A stretch of DNA of 5,495 bases, taken from DASVEE01 sp036399695. GTDB lineage: Bacteria; Acidobacteriota; Thermoanaerobaculia; Gp7-AA8. The position numbers and the translations under genes are program-made. The notes beneath the pieces were generated by a model. The model saw only the letters and a program-made list of their open reading frames with translations, was not told where the DNA came from and made no database searches. Position 1 is the stretch's first letter. Each line of letters opens with the position of its first letter. Location: NCBI GenBank assembly GCA_036399695.1, contig DASWMP010000275.1:1-5495 (forward strand), written 5' to 3'. Positions 1 to 5,490 of the stretch are shown in pieces.

Positions 1-44
1 TGTTGACCGCGACGCCGTGCGCTGAGCCTGAGGCTACAAGCGTT

Positions 45-103
45 GCGGGCCGTGCCCGCCCGCCGGAGGCCCCTCGTCGTCTCCCTGTCCCCACAGCGAC
101 GAG
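45..103 (+). promoter_or_regulatory. Leader region with two short hairpins upstream of the ABC-F gene
   Basis: Two inverted repeats lie ahead of the ABC-F start. The first has arms GCGGGC (45-50) and GCCCGC (54-59) around a 3-nt loop. The second has arms CTCGTCG (73-79) and CGACGAG (97-103) around a C-rich 17-nt loop. The first could be a terminator stem of an upstream gene, although no T-run follows. The second would lie in the 5' leader of the ABC-F mRNA if transcription starts upstream of it. ABC-F genes in some bacteria are controlled by leader attenuation (family knowledge), but nothing here proves that. In GC-rich DNA such stems also arise by chance. I see no convincing sigma-70 promoter in 1-143. 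Confidence 0.3.
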
Positions 104-143
104 CCGGGCATCTTTGCCGCGCATCCCCTGTTTCCGGCCGCGC

Positions 144-1763
144 ATGATCTCGTTCAACAAGGTTTCGAAGCAGTACGGTAAGCAGCTCGTGTTCGTCGAG
201 GCGTCGTTTCAGCTCAATCCCGGGGAGCGTGCCGGGCTCGTCGGGCCGAACGGGGCGGGGAAGACGACGCTCTTCCGGATGATCGTCGGCGAGGAGTCGC
301 CTGACGACGGCGAGATCTCCGTCCCCAAACGCCTCACCATCGGCTACTTCCGCCAGGACATCGAAGAGATGTCCGGCCGTTCCGTCCTCGACGAAGCGAT
401 CGCCGGCAGCGGCCGCCTCGGCGACCTGCACCACGAGCTCGTCGACCTCGAGCACGCCATGGCAGATCCCGACCGCGGGGACGAGATGGACAAGATCCTC
501 GAGCGCTTTGGTGAGGTGCAGGAGGAGTACTCCCACCTCGGCGGTTACGAGCTCGAAGCCCGCGCCCGCGAGGTACTGCACGGCCTCGGCTTCGAAGACG
601 ACCGCATCGACGGCGACGTCGGCAAGCTCTCCGGCGGCTGGAAGATGCGCGTGGCCATGGCCAAAGTGCTCCTCGGCCGCCCCGACGTCCTGCTGATGGA
701 CGAGCCCACCAACCACCTCGACATCGAGTCCATCATCTGGCTCGAAGACTTCCTGAGGACCTACGACGGCTCCCTCCTCATGACGTCGCACGACCGGGAG
801 TTCATGAACCGCGTGATCTCCAAGATCGTCGAGATCGACGAGGGGGACCTCGTCACCTACAGCGGCAATTACGACTTCTACGAGCGCGAGCGCGCCACGC
901 GCGACGCGAACAAGGAAGCGGCGTACGAGCGGCAGCAGGCCAAGCTGGCCAAGGAACAGCGCTTCATCGACCGCTTCGCCGCGCACGCCGCGAAAGCCGC
1001 GCAGGTGCAGAGCCGCGTGAAGGCGCTGGAGAAGATCGAGAAGGTCGAGCCTCCGAAGAAGCGGCGGGTCATGAAGTTCGACTTCCGCCGGCCGCCGCGC
1101 TCCGGCGACGACGTGGCCATGCTCGACAACGTTTCCAAGTCGTACGGCAAACGGATCGTCTACGACGACTTCTCGTTCAAGATCCGCCGCGGCGAGCGCT
1201 GGTGCGTCATGGGGAAGAACGGCGCCGGTAAGTCGACGCTGCTCAAGATCGTCAGCGGCGCCCTGCCGCCGGATGACGGCAAGGTCCGCCTCGGCGCGTC
1301 CCTGAAGGTCGGCTACTTTTCCCAGCAGGCCTACGACGTCCTCGACGCGAACCTCACGGTGTGGGAGCAGATCCAGAAGGACTTCCCGCTCGAGAGCATC
1401 GGCGTCCTGCGCAGCCTCCTCGGCGCGTTCCAGTTCTCCGGCGACGAAGTGGACAAGAAGGTCCGCTCGCTCTCAGGCGGCGAGCGCTCGCGCCTCGTGC
1501 TCGCCCGCATGCTCCTCGAACCGCCCAACTTCCTCGTCCTCGACGAGCCGACGAACCACCTCGACATGGCCACGAAGGAGATGCTCATCGAAGCGCTGCA
1601 GGACTTCGAAGGGACGATGCTCTTCGTGTCGCACGACCGCACGTTCCTGCGCGGGCTCTCGAACCGGGTGCTCGAGCTGGAAGGGAAGCCGCGCGTCTAC
1701 GGCGGGTCGTACGTGGAGTACGTCGAGAGCACGGGCCATGAGGCGCCGGGAGTGCACGAATGA
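144..1763 (+). CDS. ABC-F family ATP-binding protein (ribosome-associated type, two ABC domains)
   Basis: A 539-residue cytosolic protein with two ABC ATPase domains and no membrane segments, the layout of ABC-F proteins, which bind the ribosomal E site and act in translation rather than transport. Domain 1: Walker A GPNGAGKTT (34-42), signature LSGGW (162-166), Walker B with catalytic E187 in DEPTNHLD, H-loop H216. Domain 2 starts near 324: Walker A GKNGAGKST (357-365), signature LSGGE (443-447), catalytic E468, H-loop H497. The charged linker between them (about 239-323) holds the Q-x-Q-S-R pattern typical of the P-site tRNA interaction motif. There is no Uup-type C-terminal coiled-coil extension; length is near EttA/YbiT-class proteins. 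LSGGW in domain 1 recalls the YheS/GCN20 branch, but I do not assign a subfamily. The ATG at 144 is chosen because MISFNKVSKQYG is the usual ABC-F N-terminus; an in-frame upstream extension to a TTG at 3 is Pro/Arg/Ala-rich and unlike the family. No clear Shine-Dalgarno precedes 144. The stop overlaps the next gene by ATGA. No evidence points to antibiotic resistance. Confidence 0.96.
   Translation: MISFNKVSKQYGKQLVFVEASFQLNPGERAGLVGPNGAGKTTLFRMIVGEESPDDGEISVPKRLTIGYFRQDIEEMSGRSVLDEAIAGSGRLGDLHHELVDLEHAMADPDRGDEMDKILERFGEVQEEYSHLGGYELEARAREVLHGLGFEDDRIDGDVGKLSGGWKMRVAMAKVLLGRPDVLLMDEPTNHLDIESIIWLEDFLRTYDGSLLMTSHDREFMNRVISKIVEIDEGDLVTYSGNYDFYERERATRDANKEAAYERQQAKLAKEQRFIDRFAAHAAKAAQVQSRVKALEKIEKVEPPKKRRVMKFDFRRPPRSGDDVAMLDNVSKSYGKRIVYDDFSFKIRRGERWCVMGKNGAGKSTLLKIVSGALPPDDGKVRLGASLKVGYFSQQAYDVLDANLTVWEQIQKDFPLESIGVLRSLLGAFQFSGDEVDKKVRSLSGGERSRLVLARMLLEPPNFLVLDEPTNHLDMATKEMLIEALQDFEGTMLFVSHDRTFLRGLSNRVLELEGKPRVYGGSYVEYVESTGHEAPGVHE
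1748..1763 (+). promoter_or_regulatory. Ribosome binding site and ATGA stop-start overlap
   Basis: GGGAG at 1748-1752 lies 7 nt before the ATG at 1760, inside the end of the ABC-F gene. The TGA stop of the ABC-F gene (1761-1763) shares bases with that ATG. This arrangement is typical of translational coupling and is the main reason to accept the 79-codon downstream frame as a gene. Confidence 0.65.
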
Positions 1764-1999
1764 CGGACGACGCCCGCGCCGCGATCCTGGCCGGCTCGAT
1801 CACGATCGCGCCGCTGGATCCGGAGGAGATCCTCGAGCGCCTGCAGGTGCCGGGCGTGCGCCACATCCTGCGCTCCCTGGACGCGCCGCTCGATCTCAAC
1901 GCGAAAGTGTTCCGCTATCGCGTGAAGGGCGGCCAGATCATCGCGCTCCGCGACGGCGGGCGCAGGTGCCACGGATTGCACCCGCGCGGGCGTCGCTGA
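1760..1999 (+). CDS. Small hypothetical protein coupled to the ABC-F gene (79 aa)
   Basis: I do not recognise this protein. It starts MTDDARAAILAGSITIAP and has no signal peptide, membrane segment or Cys cluster, so it is probably cytosolic. By eye it could fold as a strand (13-19), helices (20-40, with acidic PEEILERL) and a beta hairpin around KVFRYRVKGGQIIALRDG (49-66). The tetrapeptide APLD occurs twice (17-20 and 42-45). Support for translation: the ATGA overlap with the ABC-F stop, the GGGAG ribosome binding site 7 nt upstream, and codons that nearly all end in G or C through about codon 67. The last dozen codons (RRCHGLHPRGRR) lose part of that bias and look less protein-like, so the C-terminus may be degenerate or reached through an altered frame. 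Its position suggests a role tied to the ABC-F protein or to translation, which is inference only. It could also be a decaying remnant of a longer gene. Confidence 0.6.
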   Translation: MTDDARAAILAGSITIAPLDPEEILERLQVPGVRHILRSLDAPLDLNAKVFRYRVKGGQIIALRDGGRRCHGLHPRGRR

Positions 2000-2012
2000 T
2001 CCCGGAAAAACG

Positions 2013-2088
2013 ATGGGACCCCTGGGACCTATGGGACCTATGGGAGTTACCTCATCCCATTTAGTCCCATCAGTCCCATCGGTCCTAT
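2013..2088. repeat. Inverted array of a 9-nt TGGGACCTA-type repeat forming a long hairpin between convergent genes
   Basis: The left half carries four copies of a 9-nt unit with cores TGGGA starting exactly 9 nt apart at 2014, 2023, 2032 and 2041 (TGGGACCCC, TGGGACCTA twice, TGGGAGTTA). The right half carries four inverted cores: TCCCA at 2055, 2065 and 2074 and TCCTA at 2083. The halves pair as four stacked stems: 2013-2020 with 2081-2088 (8 bp, one G.T), 2023-2028 with 2073-2078, 2031-2037 with 2064-2070, and 2040-2045 with 2055-2060. Internal loops of 2-3 nt per side separate them and a 9-nt apical loop closes the structure. It lies between the stop codons of two convergent genes (1999 and 2110), so a bidirectional terminator or transcript-end barrier is plausible, though no T-run follows on either strand. 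It may also be a dispersed intergenic repeat. Confidence 0.85.
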
Positions 2089-2109
2089 GGCTTCTGTGGG
2101 TGTGTGAAT

Positions 2110-2901
2110 CTAGCGCGCTGCTTTGATCTCGATGGAGCCGTTGGTGGTGCGCAGCCGCAGGGCCGTGCCGCCGCCGTTGATGGAGCCACGCAGCGAGTCC
2201 TTACCGGCGCGGGTCGTGCTCACCGGCAGGTCGGTCGTGACCGAGCCGTTGGACGTCGCGGCATCGAGATCGGCGGCGAACGTCGCCGGTAGCGTCAGGG
2301 AGATGCGGCCGTTGGTCGTCTCGAGATGGAGCGGCTGGCCCTTCGCCGCGCTCACGAGCTCCGCCTTGATGCCGCCGTTGGTCGTCGTCGCTTCGAGCGC
2401 GCCGGTGGAACGGAGGACTTCGATGCGGCCGTTGGTCGTCTCGAGCTGCATCTTGCCGTTCACGCCGTCGAGGTTGATCGAGCCGTTGGTGTTGTCGACG
2501 GCGACGTTCGTCGTCGCGCGGGGGACGAACACCTCGTAGGTCACGCTGGAGTCGACGCTGTCGCCGAAGATCCAGTCGAAGAAATCGCCGCCGTTGCCGT
2601 TCTTCGGGTGCTCGGTGTGCACGGCGACGTTGTTGCCGGTGGCCTGGATGTTCACCTTCAGCTTCGCCAGCACTTCTTTGGCCGAGGTGGTGTTGCGGCT
2701 CTCCACTTTTTTGATGGCGATGACGCGGACGCGCGGCTGATCCCAGGAGCGGACCGTGATCCTGCCGTTGACGTTCGCAACGGCCACGTTGGCCCCGGGG
2801 CGGACGTCGAAGGTGCGGTCGATCTTTTCGGTGAGCGTATCCGCGCCTGCGACCGACGCGAGCGCCAGGGAGAGAAATGTCGTGAGGATGAGTTTACGCA
2901 T
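2110..2901 (-). CDS. Secreted DUF4097 family beta-strand repeat protein
   Basis: A 263-residue protein with a classic Sec signal peptide: MRK, hydrophobic 4-18, and a likely signal peptidase I site after AGA at 18-20, before D21. There is no lipobox Cys and no other membrane segment, so the mature protein is probably periplasmic or outside the cell. The mature part has repeated short strands each turning at an Asn-Gly: N45, N139, N148, N157, N175, N197, N218, N242 and N254, with TTNGRI or TTNGSI as the recurring motif. This is the signature of DUF4097/adhesin-head-like proteins, which are predicted to form right-handed beta-helix-like folds; their biochemical role is not established. Residues 100-120 form a less regular, Gly/Asp/aromatic-rich insert (NGNGGDFFDWIFGDS). 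The start is well fixed: GGAGG lies 6 nt upstream. The gene is convergent with the ABC-F unit and divergent from the M28 peptidase gene. The function is unknown; a cell-surface or envelope-stress role is only a guess. Confidence 0.9.
   Translation of the reverse strand: MRKLILTTFLSLALASVAGADTLTEKIDRTFDVRPGANVAVANVNGRITVRSWDQPRVRVIAIKKVESRNTTSAKEVLAKLKVNIQATGNNVAVHTEHPKNGNGGDFFDWIFGDSVDSSVTYEVFVPRATTNVAVDNTNGSINLDGVNGKMQLETTNGRIEVLRSTGALEATTTNGGIKAELVSAAKGQPLHLETTNGRISLTLPATFAADLDAATSNGSVTTDLPVSTTRAGKDSLRGSINGGGTALRLRTTNGSIEIKAAR
2302..2445 (-). repeat. Exact 24-nt repeat pair inside the DUF4097 gene
   Basis: Bases 2302-2325 and 2422-2445 are identical over 24 nt and lie exactly 120 nt (40 codons) apart. 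Both encode LETTNGRI (residues 153-160 and 193-200). A third, diverged copy starts at 2368 and matches 18 of the first 19 bases. The identity at DNA level, not just protein level, points to internal duplication or gene conversion between strand repeats. Confidence 0.85.
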
Positions 2902-2903
2902 TG

Positions 2904-2930
2904 ACGGCCTCCGTGCCGTAGGGATACGGC
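2904..2930 (-). promoter_or_regulatory. Ribosome binding site with adjacent, mutually exclusive hairpins ahead of the DUF4097 gene
   Basis: On the minus strand the order is GCCGTA (2930-2925), loop TCCC, TACGGC (2920-2915), ACGGAG (2914-2909), GCCGT (2908-2904), CA, ATG. The Shine-Dalgarno GGAGG occupies 2912-2908. The middle ACGGC segment can pair either with the upstream GCCGT(A), giving a perfect 6-bp stem that leaves GGAGG free, or with the downstream GCCGT, giving a 5-bp stem that encloses most of GGAGG. The GGAGG ribosome binding site is secure; the switching behaviour is inference. Confidence 0.55.
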
Positions 2931-3067
2931 AGGCGGGCGGGGATGTTTCTGAGGCGTTGTCCGTTGCGCGTGGCGCGATTTTCGGTCTCGTCTGGAGGGA
3001 TACCGCGGTCCGGGTTTGTACAGGGACGCTGCCGTGATCGCTCCGGCGGCGAATCGCGCCGATGCCA

Positions 3068-3073
3068 CATAAT
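3068..3073 (+). promoter_or_regulatory. Possible -10 box for a leaderless M28 peptidase transcript
   Basis: CATAAT at 3068-3073 matches five of six positions of the sigma-70 -10 consensus and is an AT-rich island in GC-rich DNA. It ends 8 nt before the ATG at 3082, so a start at the usual distance would give an almost leaderless mRNA. This agrees with the lack of a Shine-Dalgarno before 3082. No good -35 box lies 16-18 nt upstream, so the call is weak. Confidence 0.3.
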
Positions 3074-3081
3074 CTGCGGCG

Positions 3082-5253
3082 ATGCGCCGCCTGCTGCTGC
3101 TACTCGCTCCGCTCGCCGTGATCCTGGCGCTGACGCTCTGGCGCCTCGAGGGGCCGGTGCCGAAACCGGCCACCGCCCCGGAGCGGGAGTTCTCGGCCGC
3201 ACGGGCAATGAACGTGCTGCGGACGCTGCTCGCCGAACAGACGCCGCATCCGGTCGGCTCGCCGGCGAACGCGCGGGTGCGGGAGCGGGTCATCGCCCAG
3301 TTCCGCACGCTCGGCTACGACGTCACCGTGCAGCGCCGCTTCGCCTGCAATGCCGGGAACGTCTGCGCGGAAGTGCAGAACGTCATCGCCCGGGCGCCGA
3401 ATCAGCGGGGGACGCACGCGGTGCTGATGGCCGCGCACTACGACTCGGTACCCACCGGGCCGGGGGCCTCGGACGACGGCGCCGGCACCGCCGCGCTGCT
3501 CGAGATCGCCCGCGCCATCCGCGGCGAGCAGTTCGCGAATCCGATCGTCTTCCTCATCACCGACGGCGAAGAAGCGGGGCTCCTCGGCGCCGAAGGCTTC
3601 GTCGCCGATCCCGAGCTCCTGCGCGACGTCGAAGTCGTCGTCAACATCGAGCATCGCGGCACGGCCGGCCCGAGCCTCATGTTCGAGACCAGCCGCGGCA
3701 ACCGCTGGCTCATCGACCATTTCGCGCGTGCCGCCGGGCGGCCGATGGCCAGCTCGCTCTTCTATACGATCTACGACCTGCTGCCGAACGACACCGACGT
3801 CTCAGTCTTCAAGCGCGCCGGCAAAGGCGCGATGAACTTCGCGGCCGTGCGCAACGTCGTCTGGTATCACACGGCGTTCGACGACGTCGCGCACGTCGAT
3901 CCGCGCACGCTCCAGCATCAGGGGGACAACACGCTGGCCACGCTGCGGGTGCTGGCCAACGCCGACCTGGCGAAGCGCAGCAGCGGCAACGCCTCGTACT
4001 TTGACGTGCTGCAGTTCTTCCTCGTGCGCTGGCCGGAAGCGTGGACGCTCTGGCTGGCCATCGCCAGCCTCGTGGCGCTGCTGGTCGTCTCGCGCAAGGC
4101 CAAGCCGCGCGCCGTGACGTGGGGCGTCGTGGCGACGTTCCTCACGGTCGCGCTGGCGGTCGGCGGCGGCATCGCCGTCAGCGCCATCACGACGGCGCGC
4201 GCACGCGGCATCCTCTGGGTCGCGTCACCCGGCAGCGCCATCGCCGCCGAGTGGCTCCTCGGCATCGCGGCGGCACTCTGCGCCTTCGCCATCTTCCGCA
4301 AACGCGCCGATGCCGACGGGCTGGCGCGCGGCGTCGCCATCGTCTGGCACATCGCCGGAATCGCCCTCGCGCTCTTCCTCCCCGGCGCGGCGTTTCTCTT
4401 CGTCGTGCCGGCGGTCGTCATGACGATCGCGCTCGCCGCCCGCGGCAATGAAGTGGCCTTCGCGCTCGCCGCGTCGACGGCCGCGGCCATCCTCCTCGTG
4501 CCTCTCGGCGTCGTCCTGTACGACGCGCTCGGCGGCCAGAGCCTGGTCATGATCGCCATCCTCCTCGCGCTCTTGACCACGACCGTCGCACCGGCGCTCC
4601 TTTCGTTCCGCGTGGCGCTCGTCGCCGCCGGCGGTGCCTTGCTCCTGGCCATCGTCGCCGCGATGCAGCCGGCTTACACCGCGCAACGCCCTCGGCCGCT
4701 CACGCTCGTCTACGTTGACGACGCCGCGCAGCCGGGCCCCGTCTGGGCGACCAATCTGCTGACGCCGGAGCTCGGCCGCGTGGCGAAATTCGCGGAGACG
4801 AGTCCGGCCGCGATGCCGTGGCAGCGCGTGCCGATCCGCTGGTCGGCGCCGGCGCCTCGCCTCGGCATGACGCGCGTCGCCCTGACGTCCGAGCGCACCG
4901 CCGAGGGCGTCCTGCGCGTGTCCGTCCGCTCGCAACGCAACGCCTCGCGCATCTCGCTCGTCTTCCGCAGCAACGCGCCGGTGACCGGCCTCCGCATCAA
5001 CGGCGCCGTGCCGCCACCGCGCCCGGAGCGCAGCCGCGAGCCGCGCATCAGCGGCTGGCAGTTCGTGACAGTGTGGGGCCCGGCCGCGGACGTCGAGATC
5101 ATGACCACCGGCAAGGTCGAGGCCGTCGCCTCAGACACCACGTTCGGGCTCCCGTCCGAGGCAGGCGCGCTCGTTCGCGCGCGGGGAGAATCGGTCGGTG
5201 CGCCCGTGCATGACGGCGACGTGACGATCACGCGCACTCGCGCCGTCTGGTAG
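3082..5253 (+). CDS. Membrane-anchored M28 family metallopeptidase, ERMP1-like, multi-pass
   Basis: A 723-residue protein with three parts. Residues 4-20 are an N-terminal signal anchor after MRR. Residues about 40-300 form an M28 (aminopeptidase Y/S type) zinc peptidase domain, expected to face the periplasm. Visible di-zinc site residues are H119 in AAHYDSV, bridging D131 in GASDDGAG, catalytic E163 and ligand E164 in TDGEEAGLLG, E190 in VNIEHRG, and H263 in WYHTAFDD; all expected positions are filled, so it should be active. Residues about 322-528 hold about eight hydrophobic segments (near 322-337, 346-368, 388-405, 414-432, 434-452, 457-480, 487-508, 510-528). Residues about 540-723 form a soluble, strand-rich C-terminal domain, probably also periplasmic. 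This order matches eukaryotic ERMP1/Fxna and yeast Pff1 and their bacterial relatives. The substrate is unknown; cleavage of N-terminal residues from peptides is the family default. The start is the first ATG giving a complete signal anchor; no Shine-Dalgarno is visible. The gene stands alone, divergent from the DUF4097 gene. Confidence 0.93.
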   Translation: MRRLLLLLAPLAVILALTLWRLEGPVPKPATAPEREFSAARAMNVLRTLLAEQTPHPVGSPANARVRERVIAQFRTLGYDVTVQRRFACNAGNVCAEVQNVIARAPNQRGTHAVLMAAHYDSVPTGPGASDDGAGTAALLEIARAIRGEQFANPIVFLITDGEEAGLLGAEGFVADPELLRDVEVVVNIEHRGTAGPSLMFETSRGNRWLIDHFARAAGRPMASSLFYTIYDLLPNDTDVSVFKRAGKGAMNFAAVRNVVWYHTAFDDVAHVDPRTLQHQGDNTLATLRVLANADLAKRSSGNASYFDVLQFFLVRWPEAWTLWLAIASLVALLVVSRKAKPRAVTWGVVATFLTVALAVGGGIAVSAITTARARGILWVASPGSAIAAEWLLGIAAALCAFAIFRKRADADGLARGVAIVWHIAGIALALFLPGAAFLFVVPAVVMTIALAARGNEVAFALAASTAAAILLVPLGVVLYDALGGQSLVMIAILLALLTTTVAPALLSFRVALVAAGGALLLAIVAAMQPAYTAQRPRPLTLVYVDDAAQPGPVWATNLLTPELGRVAKFAETSPAAMPWQRVPIRWSAPAPRLGMTRVALTSERTAEGVLRVSVRSQRNASRISLVFRSNAPVTGLRINGAVPPPRPERSREPRISGWQFVTVWGPAADVEIMTTGKVEAVASDTTFGLPSEAGALVRARGESVGAPVHDGDVTITRTRAVW

Positions 5254-5278
5254 AGGTTCTCCGCTTCAGACCCCTCCC

Positions 5279-5306
5279 CCACACCCGCAGGGCAAAGCGC
5301 GTGTGG
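5279..5306 (+). terminator. Hairpin downstream of the M28 peptidase gene, possible terminator
   Basis: Arms CCACACCCGC (5279-5288) and GCGCGTGTGG (5297-5306) pair over nine positions with one C/C mismatch, around the loop AGGGCAAA. It begins 25 nt after the stop codon, a usual place for a terminator. The following bases (TGCGCTGTGGTGAG) do not form a T-run, so it would be a weak intrinsic terminator or an mRNA 3'-end stabiliser. Confidence 0.45.
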
Positions 5307-5326
5307 TGCGCTGTGGTGAGTTCTAC

Positions 5327-5338
5327 GTTCCGTGGAAC
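5327..5338. repeat. Short palindrome GTTCCGTGGAAC at the edge of the palindromic element
   Basis: Arms GTTCC (5327-5331) and GGAAC (5334-5338) flank a central GT. It lies directly before the larger palindromic element and may be part of it or an insertion-site feature. It is too short to interpret alone. Confidence 0.4.
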
Positions 5339-5339
5339 A

Positions 5340-5490
5340 GGGGCGGAGGCTCGACGCCTCCGCTATAAGAAAGCGGCGGCTGATAAACCGTCGCCGCCGC
5401 ACTCCATACCGGACGCCGCACAGTTTGGAGTGCGGCAGCGACGCCTCATCAGCTGCCGCTTTCCCAGAGAGGAGGCGTCGAGCCACCCCC
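5340..5490. repeat. Large imperfect palindrome with subterminal inverted repeats (REP/MITE-like)
   Basis: The two halves are inverted copies. The inner arms 5370-5409 and 5423-5462 match as inverted repeats at 34 of 40 positions by hand alignment, around a 13-nt loop (5410-5422). The outer arms GGCTCGACGCCTCC (5348-5361) and its perfect complement (5471-5484) match over 14 of 14. G and C runs (5340-5343 and 5486-5490) can extend the pairing. The left outer arm also folds on itself: GCGGAGGC (5343-5350) and GCCTCCGC (5356-5363) around TCGAC. The whole can form one hairpin of about 150 nt or a cruciform. It encodes no protein and has no transposase, so it would have to be mobilised in trans if mobile. 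The right end lies 5 bases from the window edge, so target duplications cannot be judged. Confidence 0.8.

Larger units (their letters stand above)
2902..3081. promoter_or_regulatory. Divergent intergenic region between the DUF4097 and M28 peptidase genes
   Basis: These 180 bp must hold the promoters for both flanking genes unless the peptidase is leaderless from a very close start. Visible elements are a near-direct repeat GGGATACGGC (2921-2930) and GGGATACCGC (2997-3006), 76 bp apart and differing at one of ten positions, and a perfect 8-bp palindrome ACCGCGGT (3002-3009) overlapping the second copy. These could be regulator binding sites. No pair of consensus -35 and -10 boxes with correct spacing is evident on either strand. 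Confidence 0.4.

Noticed and set aside
2..25. Possible last seven codons of an upstream gene (ending TGA at 23-25)
   Set aside because: Codon pattern is suitable (mostly C or G third bases) and the place is plausible, but seven codons are too few to support a partial gene.
3..143. N-terminal extension of the ABC-F protein from a TTG at 3
   Set aside because: The 47 extra residues are Pro/Arg/Ala-rich, lack family similarity and have no ribosome binding site; the ATG at 144 gives the usual ABC-F N-terminus.
1738..2064. 108-codon plus-strand frame starting ATG at 1738
   Set aside because: It overlaps the coupled 79-aa gene in another frame, is Arg/Pro-rich, and its tail (WDLWDLWEL) is just the 9-nt repeat read as three codons per unit.
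2326..2904. 192-codon plus-strand frame opposite the DUF4097 gene
   Set aside because: His/Asp/Val/Arg repeats are the antisense reading of the TTNG repeats; the minus frame has a signal peptide and a GGAGG site.
2943..4004. 353-codon plus-strand frame overlapping the peptidase start
   Set aside because: It is Arg/Ala/Gly-rich, the typical shadow of GC-rich coding DNA; the overlapping peptidase frame has full M28 motifs.
3918..4652. 244-codon minus-strand frame opposite the peptidase membrane segments
   Set aside because: No recognisable domain; Ala/Ser/Thr/Arg-rich composition is what antisense of GC-biased codons gives.
4710..5486. 258-codon minus-strand frame running from the palindromic element into the peptidase gene
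   Set aside because: It starts inside the palindrome, overlaps the end of the peptidase gene, and has shadow-type composition with no motifs.
5340..5490. CRISPR array or tRNA gene in the structured 3' region
   Set aside because: There are no regularly spaced direct repeats with unique spacers and no cloverleaf with T-loop GTTCRANNC; the structure is an inverted repeat.
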